Shown: piece after piece, positions 25,539 through 36,271 of the stretch | How positions within the stretch are numbered: position 1 is the first letter of the stretch | Layout: every line of letters begins with the position of its first letter | From: a bacterium | GTDB taxonomy: Bacteria > Patescibacteriota > Saccharimonadia > CAILAD01 > JADZBC01 | DNA: 47,430 nt | Reading direction: 5' to 3' | Assembly (NCBI GenBank): GCA_020852295.1 | Contig: JADZBC010000009.1 | Location: 168,628-216,057 of the forward strand | Notes under the pieces: model-generated | Database searches by the model: none | What the model saw: only the letters and a program-made list of their open reading frames with translations | What the model was told of the DNA's origin: nothing | Position numbers and translations under genes: made by a program

Positions 25539-27050
25539 ATGAGCATATACGTAGAAAACTTCAAAAAAACCAAGATCATTGCCACAGTTGGTCCCGCTAG
25601 CGCCGAGAAGATCGATAAGCTGCTTGCGGCTGGCGTGAATGGCATACGACTGAACTTCTCGCACGGTACACACGCCGAGCACTTAGCACACCTAAAAAAC
25701 GCGCGCGAAGCCGCCAAAAAGCTTGAGCGCAGCGTAGCCATCATCGTCGATCTGCATGGTCCAAAGATCCAGCTTGGCAGTCTGCCAGCTGGCGGCCTCA
25801 ATGTGTCGGCCGGTGAAACTCTGCGCTTCAAGATGGGGCAAAAGATCGACGAGCATGGTACCTTGCCGATCCAGCATGATATCGCCAGCGAAGTACAAAA
25901 GGGGCATCTACTCTATATGCGCGATGGGCAAATCCGGTCGGTCGTCGAATCGGTGAAGGCAGGAGTGGTCACGGTGCGCGTTACAAATTCGGGCAAAATA
26001 CTATCCAACCAGGGCATCAATCTGCCAGACACACACTTTAAGAGCTCGGTGCTTACCAAGAAAGATCGTAAAGATCTGGAGTTTGTGTATAAAAATGATG
26101 TTGATTATGTGGCGATGAGCTTTGTGCAGTCGGCTGATGACGTGCGGGAGCTTCGCGATCTACTGCGCAAGCATGGCTCGCGGGCGAAGATCATTGCCAA
26201 GATCGAGACCAAAGTGGCTACCCATCATCTAGAGGAGATTATCGCAGAGGCCGATGCAGCGATGGTGGCACGTGGCGATTTGGCAGTCGAGACTTCAGCC
26301 GAAGAAGTGCCACTGGTCGGCCGAGAGATCATTCGCCTTTGTCGCCTGCACAAAAAAGTTGTCATCATGGCCACTCAGATGCTTGAGGGTATGATGAATA
26401 GCTTGCAGCCGAGTCGAGCTGAGGTGAGCGATATTGCATCGGCGGTGACGCTCGGCGTTGATAGTGTGATGCTATCTGGTGAGACGGCCATCGGCAACTA
26501 CCCAATTGAGACAGTTGCAATGATGAAAAAGGTAATCTTGGCCACGGAGCAATATTTGCTTTCAGCTCGCAGCGAGATCGATGTCATGCCAAAAGGCGGC
26601 AGCGCTGAGGAGGCTCGCAAGGCCAATACAAACTTTCTCCGTCGTGGCCGCAAGATATTCAATAGTCAGATCAATGTCGGTCGGGTGGCTAGCGGCGACG
26701 CACAGATCAGTGTGTCTTTGGCGGCTATCACTCTGGCCGAGCAGTTGGGCGCTAAGATGATCTTGGCCGAAACCCTATCGGGCAGTACGGCGCAGAGTAT
26801 CGCCAGTCTGCGACCAACCATGCCGATACTGATTGCTTCGCCCGATCAGATGACTTGCAACCAGTCGGCGCTCCTGTGGGGCGGCAAGCCGTTTCTTATT
26901 AAGAAGCGAGAAGATGTCGCCAAAGTTGTGCTTGGCAAACTCAAGAAGCGCAAAAACCTCAATGTCGGCGACATGATCGTCAGTGCCTATGGTCACCATC
27001 GGGGAGTTCTTGGTGGTACCGACACGATTCGTTTGATCGAAGTCGAATAA
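25539..27050 (+). CDS. pyk: Pyruvate kinase
   Basis: TKIIATVGPAS; MVARGDLAVE; MATQMLEGM; start MSIYVENFKK at 25539. Confidence 0.95.
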   Translation: MSIYVENFKKTKIIATVGPASAEKIDKLLAAGVNGIRLNFSHGTHAEHLAHLKNAREAAKKLERSVAIIVDLHGPKIQLGSLPAGGLNVSAGETLRFKMGQKIDEHGTLPIQHDIASEVQKGHLLYMRDGQIRSVVESVKAGVVTVRVTNSGKILSNQGINLPDTHFKSSVLTKKDRKDLEFVYKNDVDYVAMSFVQSADDVRELRDLLRKHGSRAKIIAKIETKVATHHLEEIIAEADAAMVARGDLAVETSAEEVPLVGREIIRLCRLHKKVVIMATQMLEGMMNSLQPSRAEVSDIASAVTLGVDSVMLSGETAIGNYPIETVAMMKKVILATEQYLLSARSEIDVMPKGGSAEEARKANTNFLRRGRKIFNSQINVGRVASGDAQISVSLAAITLAEQLGAKMILAETLSGSTAQSIASLRPTMPILIASPDQMTCNQSALLWGGKPFLIKKREDVAKVVLGKLKKRKNLNVGDMIVSAYGHHRGVLGGTDTIRLIEVE

Positions 27051-27087
27051 CAGGTATAATTAGCGTAAGCAATTTACCTGGGCGCAG

Positions 27088-27852
27088 ATGAAAAAACTTA
27101 TAGTTGGCAATTGGAAGATGTTTACGACAACAGCCGAAGCTGAGCTGTTGGTTGAGCGTGTCGACGCGAAGGTGTTACCGACTCACGGAAGCGAGGTGGT
27201 TTTCTGTCCGCCAGCCACCGCGCTCGAGAACGTCAAGGCAAAGCTCAATACGCTCAAACATAAGCAGAGCTACAGTCTTGGTATCCAAAATATTTATGAT
27301 CAGGATGAGGGTCCCTTTACTGGTGAAATATCAGCCGCTCAAGTCAAAGACTTGGTTAACTATGCGATCGTGGGGCACTCGGAGCGCCGTCGAATTTTTG
27401 CCGAGCGCGATACCGAAATAGCCAAGAAAGTAGCGGCTTGTTTGCGCCACAATATCACGCCCATACTCTGTGTCGGCGAAACGCTCGCGGAACGTGAAGC
27501 TGGTCACAGCAAACGAGTAGTGGTTGATCAGTTGACGGTTGATCTAGGATATATGACTGCTCAAGAGCTCGAAAATATTGTGATCGCTTACGAACCTGTC
27601 TGGGCGATTGGGACAGGCAACTTTGCCAAGCCCGATGATGTCCGCGAGATGATTGGTGTGATCCGTGGTCACATTGAAGAACTCTATGGCGAGATCCATG
27701 GCGCTCATGTCCGAGTGCTTTATGGCGGTAGTGTTGAGCCGGAGAATGCACGTAGCTACACTCGCATTGCTGGTTGCGATGGCCTGCTGGTTGGCGGTGC
27801 GAGCATCAACTATATTAAGTTTTCTGAAATTATCAATCTGTCGCATCGGTAA
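27088..27852 (+). CDS. tpiA: Triosephosphate isomerase
   Basis: GNWKM; IVGHSERR; AYEPVWAIGTG; YGGSV; LLVGGAS. Confidence 0.97.
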   Translation: MKKLIVGNWKMFTTTAEAELLVERVDAKVLPTHGSEVVFCPPATALENVKAKLNTLKHKQSYSLGIQNIYDQDEGPFTGEISAAQVKDLVNYAIVGHSERRRIFAERDTEIAKKVAACLRHNITPILCVGETLAEREAGHSKRVVVDQLTVDLGYMTAQELENIVIAYEPVWAIGTGNFAKPDDVREMIGVIRGHIEELYGEIHGAHVRVLYGGSVEPENARSYTRIAGCDGLLVGGASINYIKFSEIINLSHR

Positions 27853-27873
27853 GACTTTGCTACAATAGAGCCA

Positions 27874-29700
27874 ATGTGCGGAATAGTAGCCTACAGCGGA
27901 TCGAGCGATGAAGTCCTGCCTACTCTCATAAGTGGGCTCAAGCGCTTGGAGTACCGTGGCTACGACTCGGCGGGCGTTGCGATCCAGTCCGGCAAGAAGA
28001 TCGAGGTTCGTAAGGCCGTCGGGAAGATCGTTGAACTCGAACAGGCCATCGCTACTAAGCCAATTCACAGCAGTGGGTCGGTCGGTATCGCTCACATCCG
28101 TTGGGCGACTCATGGCCTTGCTACGGTGCACAACGCACATCCACACAGCAGTGCCGATCGTCGTATTTGGTTGGTGCACAACGGCATCATCGAAAACTAC
28201 CAAGAGATTCGTAGTCAGCTAGAAAAACAGGGTATTAAATTTGAGAGCGAGACCGATACCGAGGTTGTCGCGAAACTGATTGGCACGCTCTACAGTGGCG
28301 ATATTCGCGCTGCCGTCCTGCAGGCCATCAAGCAGCTCAAAGGAGCATATGCCTTGGCAGTTGTCAGTCAGGATGAACCGGGTCGGTTGATTGGCGTGAA
28401 GCTGGCGAGTCCTATGGTAGTAGGCGTGGGGCACGACGAGATGATTATTGCCAGTGATGTCTCTGCAATAATTGATCGCACCAAGAAAGTAATTTACCTA
28501 GAGGATGGTGAGCTCATCGATGTGCGTGGTAGTGACTATGAGATCGTTGGTTTCGACGAGCAGCCGGCCGAGCACAAGGTTGAGCAGATTGACTGGGATC
28601 TCGAAGCTGCCACTAAGCAGGGCTTTGACTCGTTTTTGCTCAAAGAGATCATGGAGCAGCCCCGGGCGATTGAGGACTCGATTCGCGGTCGCATTGTGCT
28701 TGATGATGCAATGGTAAAGTTTGGTGGTTTGATCGACGTGCGCGACCGACTCAAAGATATCGACCAAGTAGTACTGCTCGGCATCGGTACATCCTACTAC
28801 TCAGCCAAACTTGGGGAGCTGTATTTCAATGCCCTGACCGACATACCGACAGTAGCTGTGATGGCGCCCGAGTTTCGCTATAACAAAAACAATATTGGCA
28901 AAAATACCTGGTTGATCGCTTTGAGTCAGTCAGGAGAGACGGCGGACACCATTGCGGCTATCGAAGAGGCGAAGCGTCACGGTGTACTGGCAACTGGTAT
29001 CGTCAACGTTGTTGGCTCAACCATCGCACGTATTACTGATGCCGGGGTCTACAATCACATCGGCCCAGAGATATCCGTGGCGAGCACTAAGGCCTTTACG
29101 TCGCAATCACTTATCTTGCTGATGCATGCGATTCTGCTTGGGCGCAGTGACGGACTAGACTTCGGGCAGGCCAAATCGTTGCTCCAAAAAATCTCGCAAC
29201 TGCCAGGCACAATCGCCAAGGTACTTGAGCAGTGCGATGAGATTGGTGCGATCGCCCACAAATACGAAAAAGCTCACAACTTACTCTACATCGGCCGCCA
29301 GTACAATTATCCAGTGGCGCTGGAGGGGGCACTCAAGATCAAAGAGATTAGCTATACCCACGCCGAAGGGCTGAGTGCCGGAGAGCTCAAGCACGGTTTC
29401 ATTGCACTGGTTGATGAGCATCTGCCGACGATCGCTCTTGCGACCGCTGATGCCCTGAGCGACAAGATGATGGCCAATATCGAAGAGGTCAAGGCGCGCA
29501 AAGGTCCGGTCGTGGCTGTGGCAAATGAAAAGCTATCGATTGCAGACGATACCATTGTGGTGCCGAGTATCGGCAATGATTTGCTGCAGCCGATCGTGAA
29601 TAATATTGCATTGCAAATTTTTGCCTACTCAGTCGCTAGGGCCCGCGGACTCAACATCGACCAACCACGCAACTTAGCCAAGAGTGTGACTGTCGAATAG
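27874..29700 (+). CDS. glmS: Glutamine-fructose-6-phosphate aminotransferase
   Basis: MCGIVAYSGS N-terminal Cys; LEYRGYDSAG; SQSGETADT; two SIS domains. Confidence 0.97.
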   Translation: MCGIVAYSGSSDEVLPTLISGLKRLEYRGYDSAGVAIQSGKKIEVRKAVGKIVELEQAIATKPIHSSGSVGIAHIRWATHGLATVHNAHPHSSADRRIWLVHNGIIENYQEIRSQLEKQGIKFESETDTEVVAKLIGTLYSGDIRAAVLQAIKQLKGAYALAVVSQDEPGRLIGVKLASPMVVGVGHDEMIIASDVSAIIDRTKKVIYLEDGELIDVRGSDYEIVGFDEQPAEHKVEQIDWDLEAATKQGFDSFLLKEIMEQPRAIEDSIRGRIVLDDAMVKFGGLIDVRDRLKDIDQVVLLGIGTSYYSAKLGELYFNALTDIPTVAVMAPEFRYNKNNIGKNTWLIALSQSGETADTIAAIEEAKRHGVLATGIVNVVGSTIARITDAGVYNHIGPEISVASTKAFTSQSLILLMHAILLGRSDGLDFGQAKSLLQKISQLPGTIAKVLEQCDEIGAIAHKYEKAHNLLYIGRQYNYPVALEGALKIKEISYTHAEGLSAGELKHGFIALVDEHLPTIALATADALSDKMMANIEEVKARKGPVVAVANEKLSIADDTIVVPSIGNDLLQPIVNNIALQIFAYSVARARGLNIDQPRNLAKSVTVE

Positions 29701-29756
29701 CCTCGACTACATCTGTCAAAAATGGTATGGTGGGGGCAAGAAAAAAGGAGAAACAC

Positions 29757-30284
29757 ATGTCACTCAAAGACGTTGGAATTGGTAAGAATGCACCGGATGA
29801 GATCAATGTAATTATCGAAATCCCACGCGGCACCCACGGTAATAAATACGAAATGGACAAAGAAACGGGGGCGATCTTCTTGGACCGCGTCACGGCTGTA
29901 CCAATGTATTACCCGTACGACTACGGCTACGTGCCACAGACATTGTGTGAAGATGGTGACCCACTCGATGCGCTCATCGTGATCGATGAACCGCTATACC
30001 CTGGAGTAGTAGTGCCAGTGCGACCAGTCGGGGTGATGTATATGATCGATGGCGATGAAGCGGACGAGAAGCTTGTTTGTGTGCCAGTTGATGACATCAC
30101 CAAAGATCATGTCAAAGAAATCGACGATCTTGGTCCCCAGGTAAAAAACTTCATCAAGCATTATTACCTCCACTACAAAGACTGGAAAAAAGATTGGCAA
30201 GGTGCCAAAGTCGAGATCTCCGGCTGGGGTGACGCCAGTAAGGCGCGCGAGGTGATTCAAAAATCCCAGCAAGCTGCCAAGTAG
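29757..30284 (+). CDS. ppa: Inorganic pyrophosphatase
   Basis: IEIPRGTHGNKYEMDKETGAIFLDR; YGYVPQTLCEDGDPLDALIV; SD aaaggag before MSLKDVG. Confidence 0.95.
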   Translation: MSLKDVGIGKNAPDEINVIIEIPRGTHGNKYEMDKETGAIFLDRVTAVPMYYPYDYGYVPQTLCEDGDPLDALIVIDEPLYPGVVVPVRPVGVMYMIDGDEADEKLVCVPVDDITKDHVKEIDDLGPQVKNFIKHYYLHYKDWKKDWQGAKVEISGWGDASKAREVIQKSQQAAK

Positions 30285-30337
30285 TAGCCTTTTAAGCTCA
30301 AGCGTTTTATGCGAAAATAGGCACAAAGGTTTTTATC

Positions 30338-32062
30338 GTGCCGCAAGACAATCAAAACAATCCCGGTACACCGCCGCCTGAGCCCGCTTCGGATCGGCCA
30401 GATTTTTCAGCTGCGCCGCCCAGTCGTTTTCATCGACCGGCCCAAAGTGCCGACTCTGGTTCCACAGCTCCAGTGCGGATGAATTCGGGCGCGGCAGATT
30501 TGTCGACGCCTCCACCAATCGCTTCACGACCATCCGACCCAGCTCCAGCAATGCAGCAACCTACACCGATCGCTTCAGCTGACAATGTCTCAGTTCCGAG
30601 TGCTGGGCAGACGTTTACGCCAAACCAAACTCCATCAGACGAAGGTCGTATTCTTAGTGCCGACGGCTTTGGTGGCCCCGCCACAACACTTGGTCGTGAT
30701 GAGCATATCGCACCGGCCACTGCATTACCTGTGCCGCCTCCAGTCAGCACCAAAAAGCCTTGGCTAAAGATCGCAGTAGTTGCGATTATCGCAACCGTGG
30801 TGCTCGGCGGTGTTGGGTATGCCGCTTACAACTACATGGTCCTAGAGCCGCAAAATGCGCTTGGCAGCTACATCGGTAAAATTGGTCGCAGTAAGACCGC
30901 AGCATTTGCTGCTACGGCAGTACCGAAAAACAGCCCTAAAACAGACCAGAAGTGTGACGACTCACCCAATAGTGGGGTGTGCGCTCCGCCATCTGAGAAT
31001 AATTGGAAACTGAGCACGAAGGGTGTCTATGATATCAATTCGCTCAAGGATCCCAAGTTTGATATTAGTGGCTCATTGACGGTTGATAATGTGAGCTATG
31101 GGGCCGATGCGCGGCTGCTCAATAAGATCTTTTTCTTCAAAATAGGTGATATTGGTGCGCTCGGTGCCGAGCTACCACTCGGTAAGGATTGGTACAAGAT
31201 CAAGCTCGATGATGAAGAGCTTACTAAAGAGGCGACCAAGTGTCTGACCGATTCGAATAACGACCAAGTTGTCAGTCAGGCGCTGTGGGTAAACTTCCCA
31301 GTCAAGAATACGAAGCGTCTGAGCATGAATGAGCAAATCAACGGCAAATCAACCACGCATTTTAGTGGTGAGATTGATTTTGCGCAGTTGCAGAAGAGAA
31401 TTGCCGAAGCAAACAAAAAGCTTTCGGCTGACTGCAAGATTGATATCCAGCCAAGCGATTATGCGAATGCGGAGGTCAAGTACGATCTCTACACTTCGGC
31501 AAACTTTGATCGCATCGTGGTGACATTTAGTGACACGAAGACCAAGGATTCGACTGAGCTAACCCTTGATACCAGCGACTACAATAAGCCGGTCAAAATC
31601 GAGGAGCCAGCGAACGCAAAGGAATGGTCAGAATTTTACAATCAACAACTTGATAATGGTAATTTTGTAGAGCCGATAGATATTGAGGGCGATCCAGAGG
31701 GTACTGCAAATACCTTGCGAAGAGAGAATGCGCGGAGCCTAAAGAGGGCGGTGGAGCAGTTTGCATCTAATCACGAAGGAAGGTTCCCGAACCCAAATGT
31801 AGATTGGTTTACCACGAAACCGGGCGAGAAACCCCGTGGACCATTTCCAGATGAAGTGGGCCTCGGTGGTCTAGATGATGGCTACAAGGGCGAGGCTCCG
31901 GGCTACACTATGGTGACCGGTAGCATGCCAGATTGTGTTGGGGCAAATATATCAAAAGCCGATGGGCCTGCCACGTATTTCTATCAGAGCCTTAAGAAAA
32001 CCGAATTTACAATTCGTTTCTGTCAGAGTGACGGTAAAGCTTTTGATTTGAAGAAATCGTAA
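30338..32062 (+). CDS. Membrane-anchored protein, Pro-rich cytoplasmic N-terminus, pseudopilin-like C-terminal segment
   Basis: TM WLKIAVVAIIATVVLGGVGYAAYNYMV; C-terminal NTLRRENARSLKRAVEQFASNHEGRFP; GTG start. Confidence 0.6.
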   Translation: MPQDNQNNPGTPPPEPASDRPDFSAAPPSRFHRPAQSADSGSTAPVRMNSGAADLSTPPPIASRPSDPAPAMQQPTPIASADNVSVPSAGQTFTPNQTPSDEGRILSADGFGGPATTLGRDEHIAPATALPVPPPVSTKKPWLKIAVVAIIATVVLGGVGYAAYNYMVLEPQNALGSYIGKIGRSKTAAFAATAVPKNSPKTDQKCDDSPNSGVCAPPSENNWKLSTKGVYDINSLKDPKFDISGSLTVDNVSYGADARLLNKIFFFKIGDIGALGAELPLGKDWYKIKLDDEELTKEATKCLTDSNNDQVVSQALWVNFPVKNTKRLSMNEQINGKSTTHFSGEIDFAQLQKRIAEANKKLSADCKIDIQPSDYANAEVKYDLYTSANFDRIVVTFSDTKTKDSTELTLDTSDYNKPVKIEEPANAKEWSEFYNQQLDNGNFVEPIDIEGDPEGTANTLRRENARSLKRAVEQFASNHEGRFPNPNVDWFTTKPGEKPRGPFPDEVGLGGLDDGYKGEAPGYTMVTGSMPDCVGANISKADGPATYFYQSLKKTEFTIRFCQSDGKAFDLKKS

Positions 32063-32102
32063 AGCTCTTACGGCTTTTGTTCTGATATTGTAGAATAGAT
32101 AG

Positions 32103-34244
32103 ATGAAAGAAATCCTATCGGGCCTAAATGACGCTCAGCGCGAGGCGGTGGAGCAGGTTGATGGTCCAGTTTTAATGTTGGCTGGTGCTGGTTCGGGTAA
32201 AACCAAGACCCTGACCCATCGGATCGCCTATCTCATTTCGGAGCGTGGCGTACGGCCACAAAATATCTTGGCGGTCACTTTTACTAATAAGGCTGCCAAT
32301 GAGATGCGGCTGCGGATCAATAAGCTGCTCGGCCTGCATGAACAGGATCGCAGCACACTGCCATATCTCGGAACGTTTCACTCGATAGCCAACAAAATAT
32401 TGCGACGCGAAGCAATCAACATCGGTTACCCTAACAACTTTTTGATCTATGATGAGTCGGACTGCCAAGCGGTCGTGAAGGGGGTAATGCGGGCCCGTGG
32501 CATGGACGAAAAAGTGTTCACACCAAGCTCGATCCGCAACGCGATCAGTAGTGCTAAAAATGAACTACTAGATGCCCGACATTATGCCCAGCTTGCGTCA
32601 GGCCGTTTGCAGGAAGCCGCCGCCGAAGTGTATCCCGCCTATCAGGCGGAGCTCAAAAAAGCTGGGGCGATGGATTTTGACGATCTGATCATGCAGCTGG
32701 TTCGGTTGCTTGAGGTGAATGCTGACATTTTGCAGAAATACCAGCAGACTTTTGCCTACATCATGGTGGATGAGTATCAGGACACTAATATGGCACAGTA
32801 CAAAATGATTCGCTTGCTTGCCGAAGCGCACCACAATGTCTGTGTGGTGGGTGACGACTGGCAGAGTATCTACTCGTGGCGCGGTGCCAACTACCAAAAC
32901 ATTCTCAACTTCGAGTCGGACTATCCGAACGCACGCGTGGTCAAGCTCGAGCAAAACTACCGTAGCACGCAGCATATATTAGATAGCGCGCATAGTGTGA
33001 TTTTACACAACTCCACTCGATCGGATAAAAAGCTTTGGACTGAGCAGGGTGCTGGACCCAAAGTGGTGCTTGAGCAGGTCAGTGACGAACGGGCCGAGGG
33101 TCAGTTTGTCATTAGTACAATTGATCGGCTGATGTCTGAAGACAAAAGTCTGCGACGCAGCGATTTTGCGGTGTTGTATCGAACCAACGCGCAGTCACGA
33201 GCGCTTGAAGAATCTTTTCTTCGCTACAATATGCCATATCAGATCGTTGGCGGAGTTCGTTTCTACGAGCGAAAAGAGATCAAGGATGCCTTGGCCTTTT
33301 TGCGTTTCGTGTATCAGCCGCAGGATCTGGTGAGTTTGGCGCGAATTATCAACCTGCCGCCGCGCGGGATTGGCGACAAAAGCTGGCAGGTTTTTACAGA
33401 TTATTTGCGTCGTGACGGTGTACCAACGCTTGAAGCACTCGGGCAAGCAACGACGATTGATGGTCTTACGCCGAAGGCAGGCAAGTCATTTATGGAATTT
33501 GGTCACATGATTGAAGGCTTTATACAGATGGTACCGACCCTGAGTGTGAGTACCGCAATCGAGCAAATCTTGCGCCAGAGCGGCTATTTGCACTATCTCG
33601 ACGACGGCAGCCTGGTGGCCGAAGACCGACTCGAGAATATCCGAGAGTTTATTGGTGTTGCGCGCAGCTACGATCAGCTTGGTCTTGAGACGTTTTTGAC
33701 CGAGATATCACTGATCTCCGACCTCGATAACTACACCGACTCGACTGACGCCGTTACCCTGATGACACTGCATGCCGCCAAAGGCCTGGAGTTTAATACG
33801 GTCTTTATGATCGGCATGGAAGAAGGCATATTTCCGCACTCCCGTACCTTCTTTGAGCCGAGTGAACTCGAAGAAGAGCGCCGGCTCTGCTATGTTGGCA
33901 TGACGCGTGCTAAGCAGCGACTGTATATGATCAATGCGAGCTCGCGCCTCCTTTACGGCAATACCCAACACAATGTGCCGTCGCGGTTTTTGAGCGATAT
34001 CCCGGCAGAATACACCGAGTCGCACGCTCGTGTTAGTGCCGTATCGAGCTGGCATGACGATACATTCGCCGATGATTTTGATCAACGCCCTATTGTAAAG
34101 TTAAGCCCCGGTGATCGTGTCAGTCATCCAAAATTTGGTGAGGGTGTCGTGATCGACGTCGGTAGTCACGATGTGTCGATCAAGTTTGGCCGTGGCGGTG
34201 TTCGGACGTTGAGCCTAGAGTACGCCCCATTGAGTAAAATTTGA
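32103..34244 (+). CDS. UvrD/PcrA-type DNA helicase
   Basis: GLNDAQREAV, LAGAGSGKTKTLTHRIAYL, VDEYQDTN, VGDDWQSIYSWRGA, TLHAAKGLEF. Confidence 0.95.
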   Translation: MKEILSGLNDAQREAVEQVDGPVLMLAGAGSGKTKTLTHRIAYLISERGVRPQNILAVTFTNKAANEMRLRINKLLGLHEQDRSTLPYLGTFHSIANKILRREAINIGYPNNFLIYDESDCQAVVKGVMRARGMDEKVFTPSSIRNAISSAKNELLDARHYAQLASGRLQEAAAEVYPAYQAELKKAGAMDFDDLIMQLVRLLEVNADILQKYQQTFAYIMVDEYQDTNMAQYKMIRLLAEAHHNVCVVGDDWQSIYSWRGANYQNILNFESDYPNARVVKLEQNYRSTQHILDSAHSVILHNSTRSDKKLWTEQGAGPKVVLEQVSDERAEGQFVISTIDRLMSEDKSLRRSDFAVLYRTNAQSRALEESFLRYNMPYQIVGGVRFYERKEIKDALAFLRFVYQPQDLVSLARIINLPPRGIGDKSWQVFTDYLRRDGVPTLEALGQATTIDGLTPKAGKSFMEFGHMIEGFIQMVPTLSVSTAIEQILRQSGYLHYLDDGSLVAEDRLENIREFIGVARSYDQLGLETFLTEISLISDLDNYTDSTDAVTLMTLHAAKGLEFNTVFMIGMEEGIFPHSRTFFEPSELEEERRLCYVGMTRAKQRLYMINASSRLLYGNTQHNVPSRFLSDIPAEYTESHARVSAVSSWHDDTFADDFDQRPIVKLSPGDRVSHPKFGEGVVIDVGSHDVSIKFGRGGVRTLSLEYAPLSKI

Positions 34245-34278
34245 GTTCATTTCCAGATATAGAAGTGCTGATTTTGGA

Positions 34279-34308
34279 TTGACAGAGTGCAGGCATAAAC
34301 GGTATAAT
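34279..34308 (+). promoter_or_regulatory. Sigma70-like promoter upstream of the Rpf-like gene
   Basis: TTGACA-N18-TATAAT. Confidence 0.7.
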
Positions 34309-34390
34309 TTGAGCCAACAAAAACAAATCGATAAAACAAAAGCTTCCATTAAATAAGAGGCTTGATATTTTATCAAATTCGATAGAGAGG

Positions 34391-35587
34391 GTGGCTCGAC
34401 AGGCACGGATTGCTGCCCGACTAACCAGGGCATTTGCTAAGAACTATATTCGGCCAAGAGTTTTTCTGACTGCATCAATGGCAGTTGGTTTTGTGCTGTT
34501 TACAGTTAGTCTCTCTCACGATCAACTTACTTTTTCCAATAAGGCCATTGCCGACAATCAGCATATGGTAAGCCTATTTGTGGATGGTCAGCGTCGTAGC
34601 ATTGCGACTGATGCTACGACAGTAGGCCAGGTGCTCGATAAGTTTAAGGTCGAACTCGGTCGAGGGGATGTGGTTGAACCAGCCGTTGATGCCTCGATTG
34701 ATCAGCCGACTTTTAGTATTAATGTCTATCGTGCAATCCCTGCGACAGTCACGGATGAAGGTAAAACGATATCGGTTCTGACTGGGCACCGAGCAGCTCG
34801 ACAGATCGCGGCTGATGCCGGAGTCAAGCTCTACCCAGAGGACGATGTCCGCCTCAGTCGGGTCGAAAATTTCGCCGAGTCTTTTGGCGTCGGCAGACGA
34901 GTTGACGTAGTTCGAGCCAAGCCAATCCAGATTATTTTGGCAGGGCAGATCTACAATGTGCGCACCCAGAAAACGACGGCACGCGAGCTCTTTGCAGAGA
35001 AGGGCTTTAGTTTACAGCCAAAAGACGTCAGTGATGTCAACTTTGACGCGCCGCTCCAGAAGGGTCAGCGCATCATAATCAACCGGTTCTCCCAGACCAT
35101 TCAAAATGCCATGGAAGAGATCGGTTTTGATACAAAAACGATCGCTGATCCAAATCAACCGATTGGCTATAGTTCGTCACGCCAGATCGGTAAGCCAGGC
35201 AAGAAGTTGGTTCATTATGTCATCAATATGAAGGATGGTCAGGAAATCGGCCGCTCTATGCTTGATAGCAAAGTCATCGAAGAGCCAGTTGATACCATAA
35301 TCGTGCGAGGAACCAAGGTGGTACTCAACAATAGCGACATGGGTAATGATGGTTGGGCGCGACTGCGTTTCTGCGAGTCGGGTGGAGATTATACACGCAA
35401 TAGCGGCAATGGTTTTTATGGTGCCTATCAGTTTGAGATGGCAACTTGGCGCGGTTATGCACCAGCACCATACAGTAGTATGCTACCGAGTCAGGCGCCA
35501 CCAGCCATACAGGACCAGGCAGCCCAGGCGCTCTATCAGCGACGCGGCGCTCAGCCGTGGCCAGTTTGTGGTCGATTTCTCAATTAG
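34391..35587 (+). CDS. Rpf-like protein (DUF348/G5 + transglycosylase-like domain)
   Basis: DUF348-like repeats, then WARLRFCESGGDYTRNSGNGFYGAYQFEMATWRGY...QPWPVC Rpf domain; GTG start. Confidence 0.88.
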   Translation: MARQARIAARLTRAFAKNYIRPRVFLTASMAVGFVLFTVSLSHDQLTFSNKAIADNQHMVSLFVDGQRRSIATDATTVGQVLDKFKVELGRGDVVEPAVDASIDQPTFSINVYRAIPATVTDEGKTISVLTGHRAARQIAADAGVKLYPEDDVRLSRVENFAESFGVGRRVDVVRAKPIQIILAGQIYNVRTQKTTARELFAEKGFSLQPKDVSDVNFDAPLQKGQRIIINRFSQTIQNAMEEIGFDTKTIADPNQPIGYSSSRQIGKPGKKLVHYVINMKDGQEIGRSMLDSKVIEEPVDTIIVRGTKVVLNNSDMGNDGWARLRFCESGGDYTRNSGNGFYGAYQFEMATWRGYAPAPYSSMLPSQAPPAIQDQAAQALYQRRGAQPWPVCGRFLN

Positions 35588-35629
35588 CCCGCTTTTCAAG
35601 CACAGCATAACCAGATATCATAGGAGTAT

Positions 35630-36271
35630 ATGAATAGCACGAAGGAGGCAGCACCTCCCGACAAAACAGCCTCATCTAAAAATGATGAAGCAGGCCTGAT
35701 AGTACAGTCTGCTCCGCTTTTGGATACCTTCAAAAGCTCGACAAGTACGATCGTCCGAGCTCGCTGGGAGATCATTCGCATCCTGATGGGCGCCGATCAT
35801 TACAAGCGTTGGCAGCAAATGCTGCAGGGTTCACCTGACGATCTGGCAAGCTCGGAGTATCAACAATACTACCAGGAATACGAAGATGCTTTCTCGCGAG
35901 CCACGGCTGTCGAGGAATCAACTTCGAGCTTTCAGATACGGCAAGTGATGGGGTATGAAAAGGGTGACTTTGGCTTCGGTAATGTGTTGCTGTACCCGCA
36001 CGAACTTGAATTTAATATGCATCATCAGCTCTACATTGATAAGCAGAATGTGATGCGCGATCTCGTACTGAGTAACGAAACGACCGAGAACGATATGCTG
36101 CGCCGCGACGTTGTGATCGCGATCAGTGGTGAAAAGGACCAGATTGACAACAATACCCCTGTTGATAATGCGACGATTGCCGAGTTTAATAAGCAGCTGA
36201 CCAAGGTGGCGCTTTATCAGCAAGCATGGCTAAAGAATCTAAAAGCGGATCTCAAAAAAGACAGTGACTAG
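35630..36271 (+). CDS. Hypothetical protein
   Basis: 213 aa, overlaps rsmA start by 8 nt. Confidence 0.6.
   Translation: MNSTKEAAPPDKTASSKNDEAGLIVQSAPLLDTFKSSTSTIVRARWEIIRILMGADHYKRWQQMLQGSPDDLASSEYQQYYQEYEDAFSRATAVEESTSSFQIRQVMGYEKGDFGFGNVLLYPHELEFNMHHQLYIDKQNVMRDLVLSNETTENDMLRRDVVIAISGEKDQIDNNTPVDNATIAEFNKQLTKVALYQQAWLKNLKADLKKDSD

Noticed and set aside
34309-34390. ydaO/c-di-AMP riboswitch in the Rpf-like gene leader
   Set aside because: The leader is only ~75 nt with weak hairpins, too short for the known ydaO aptamer.
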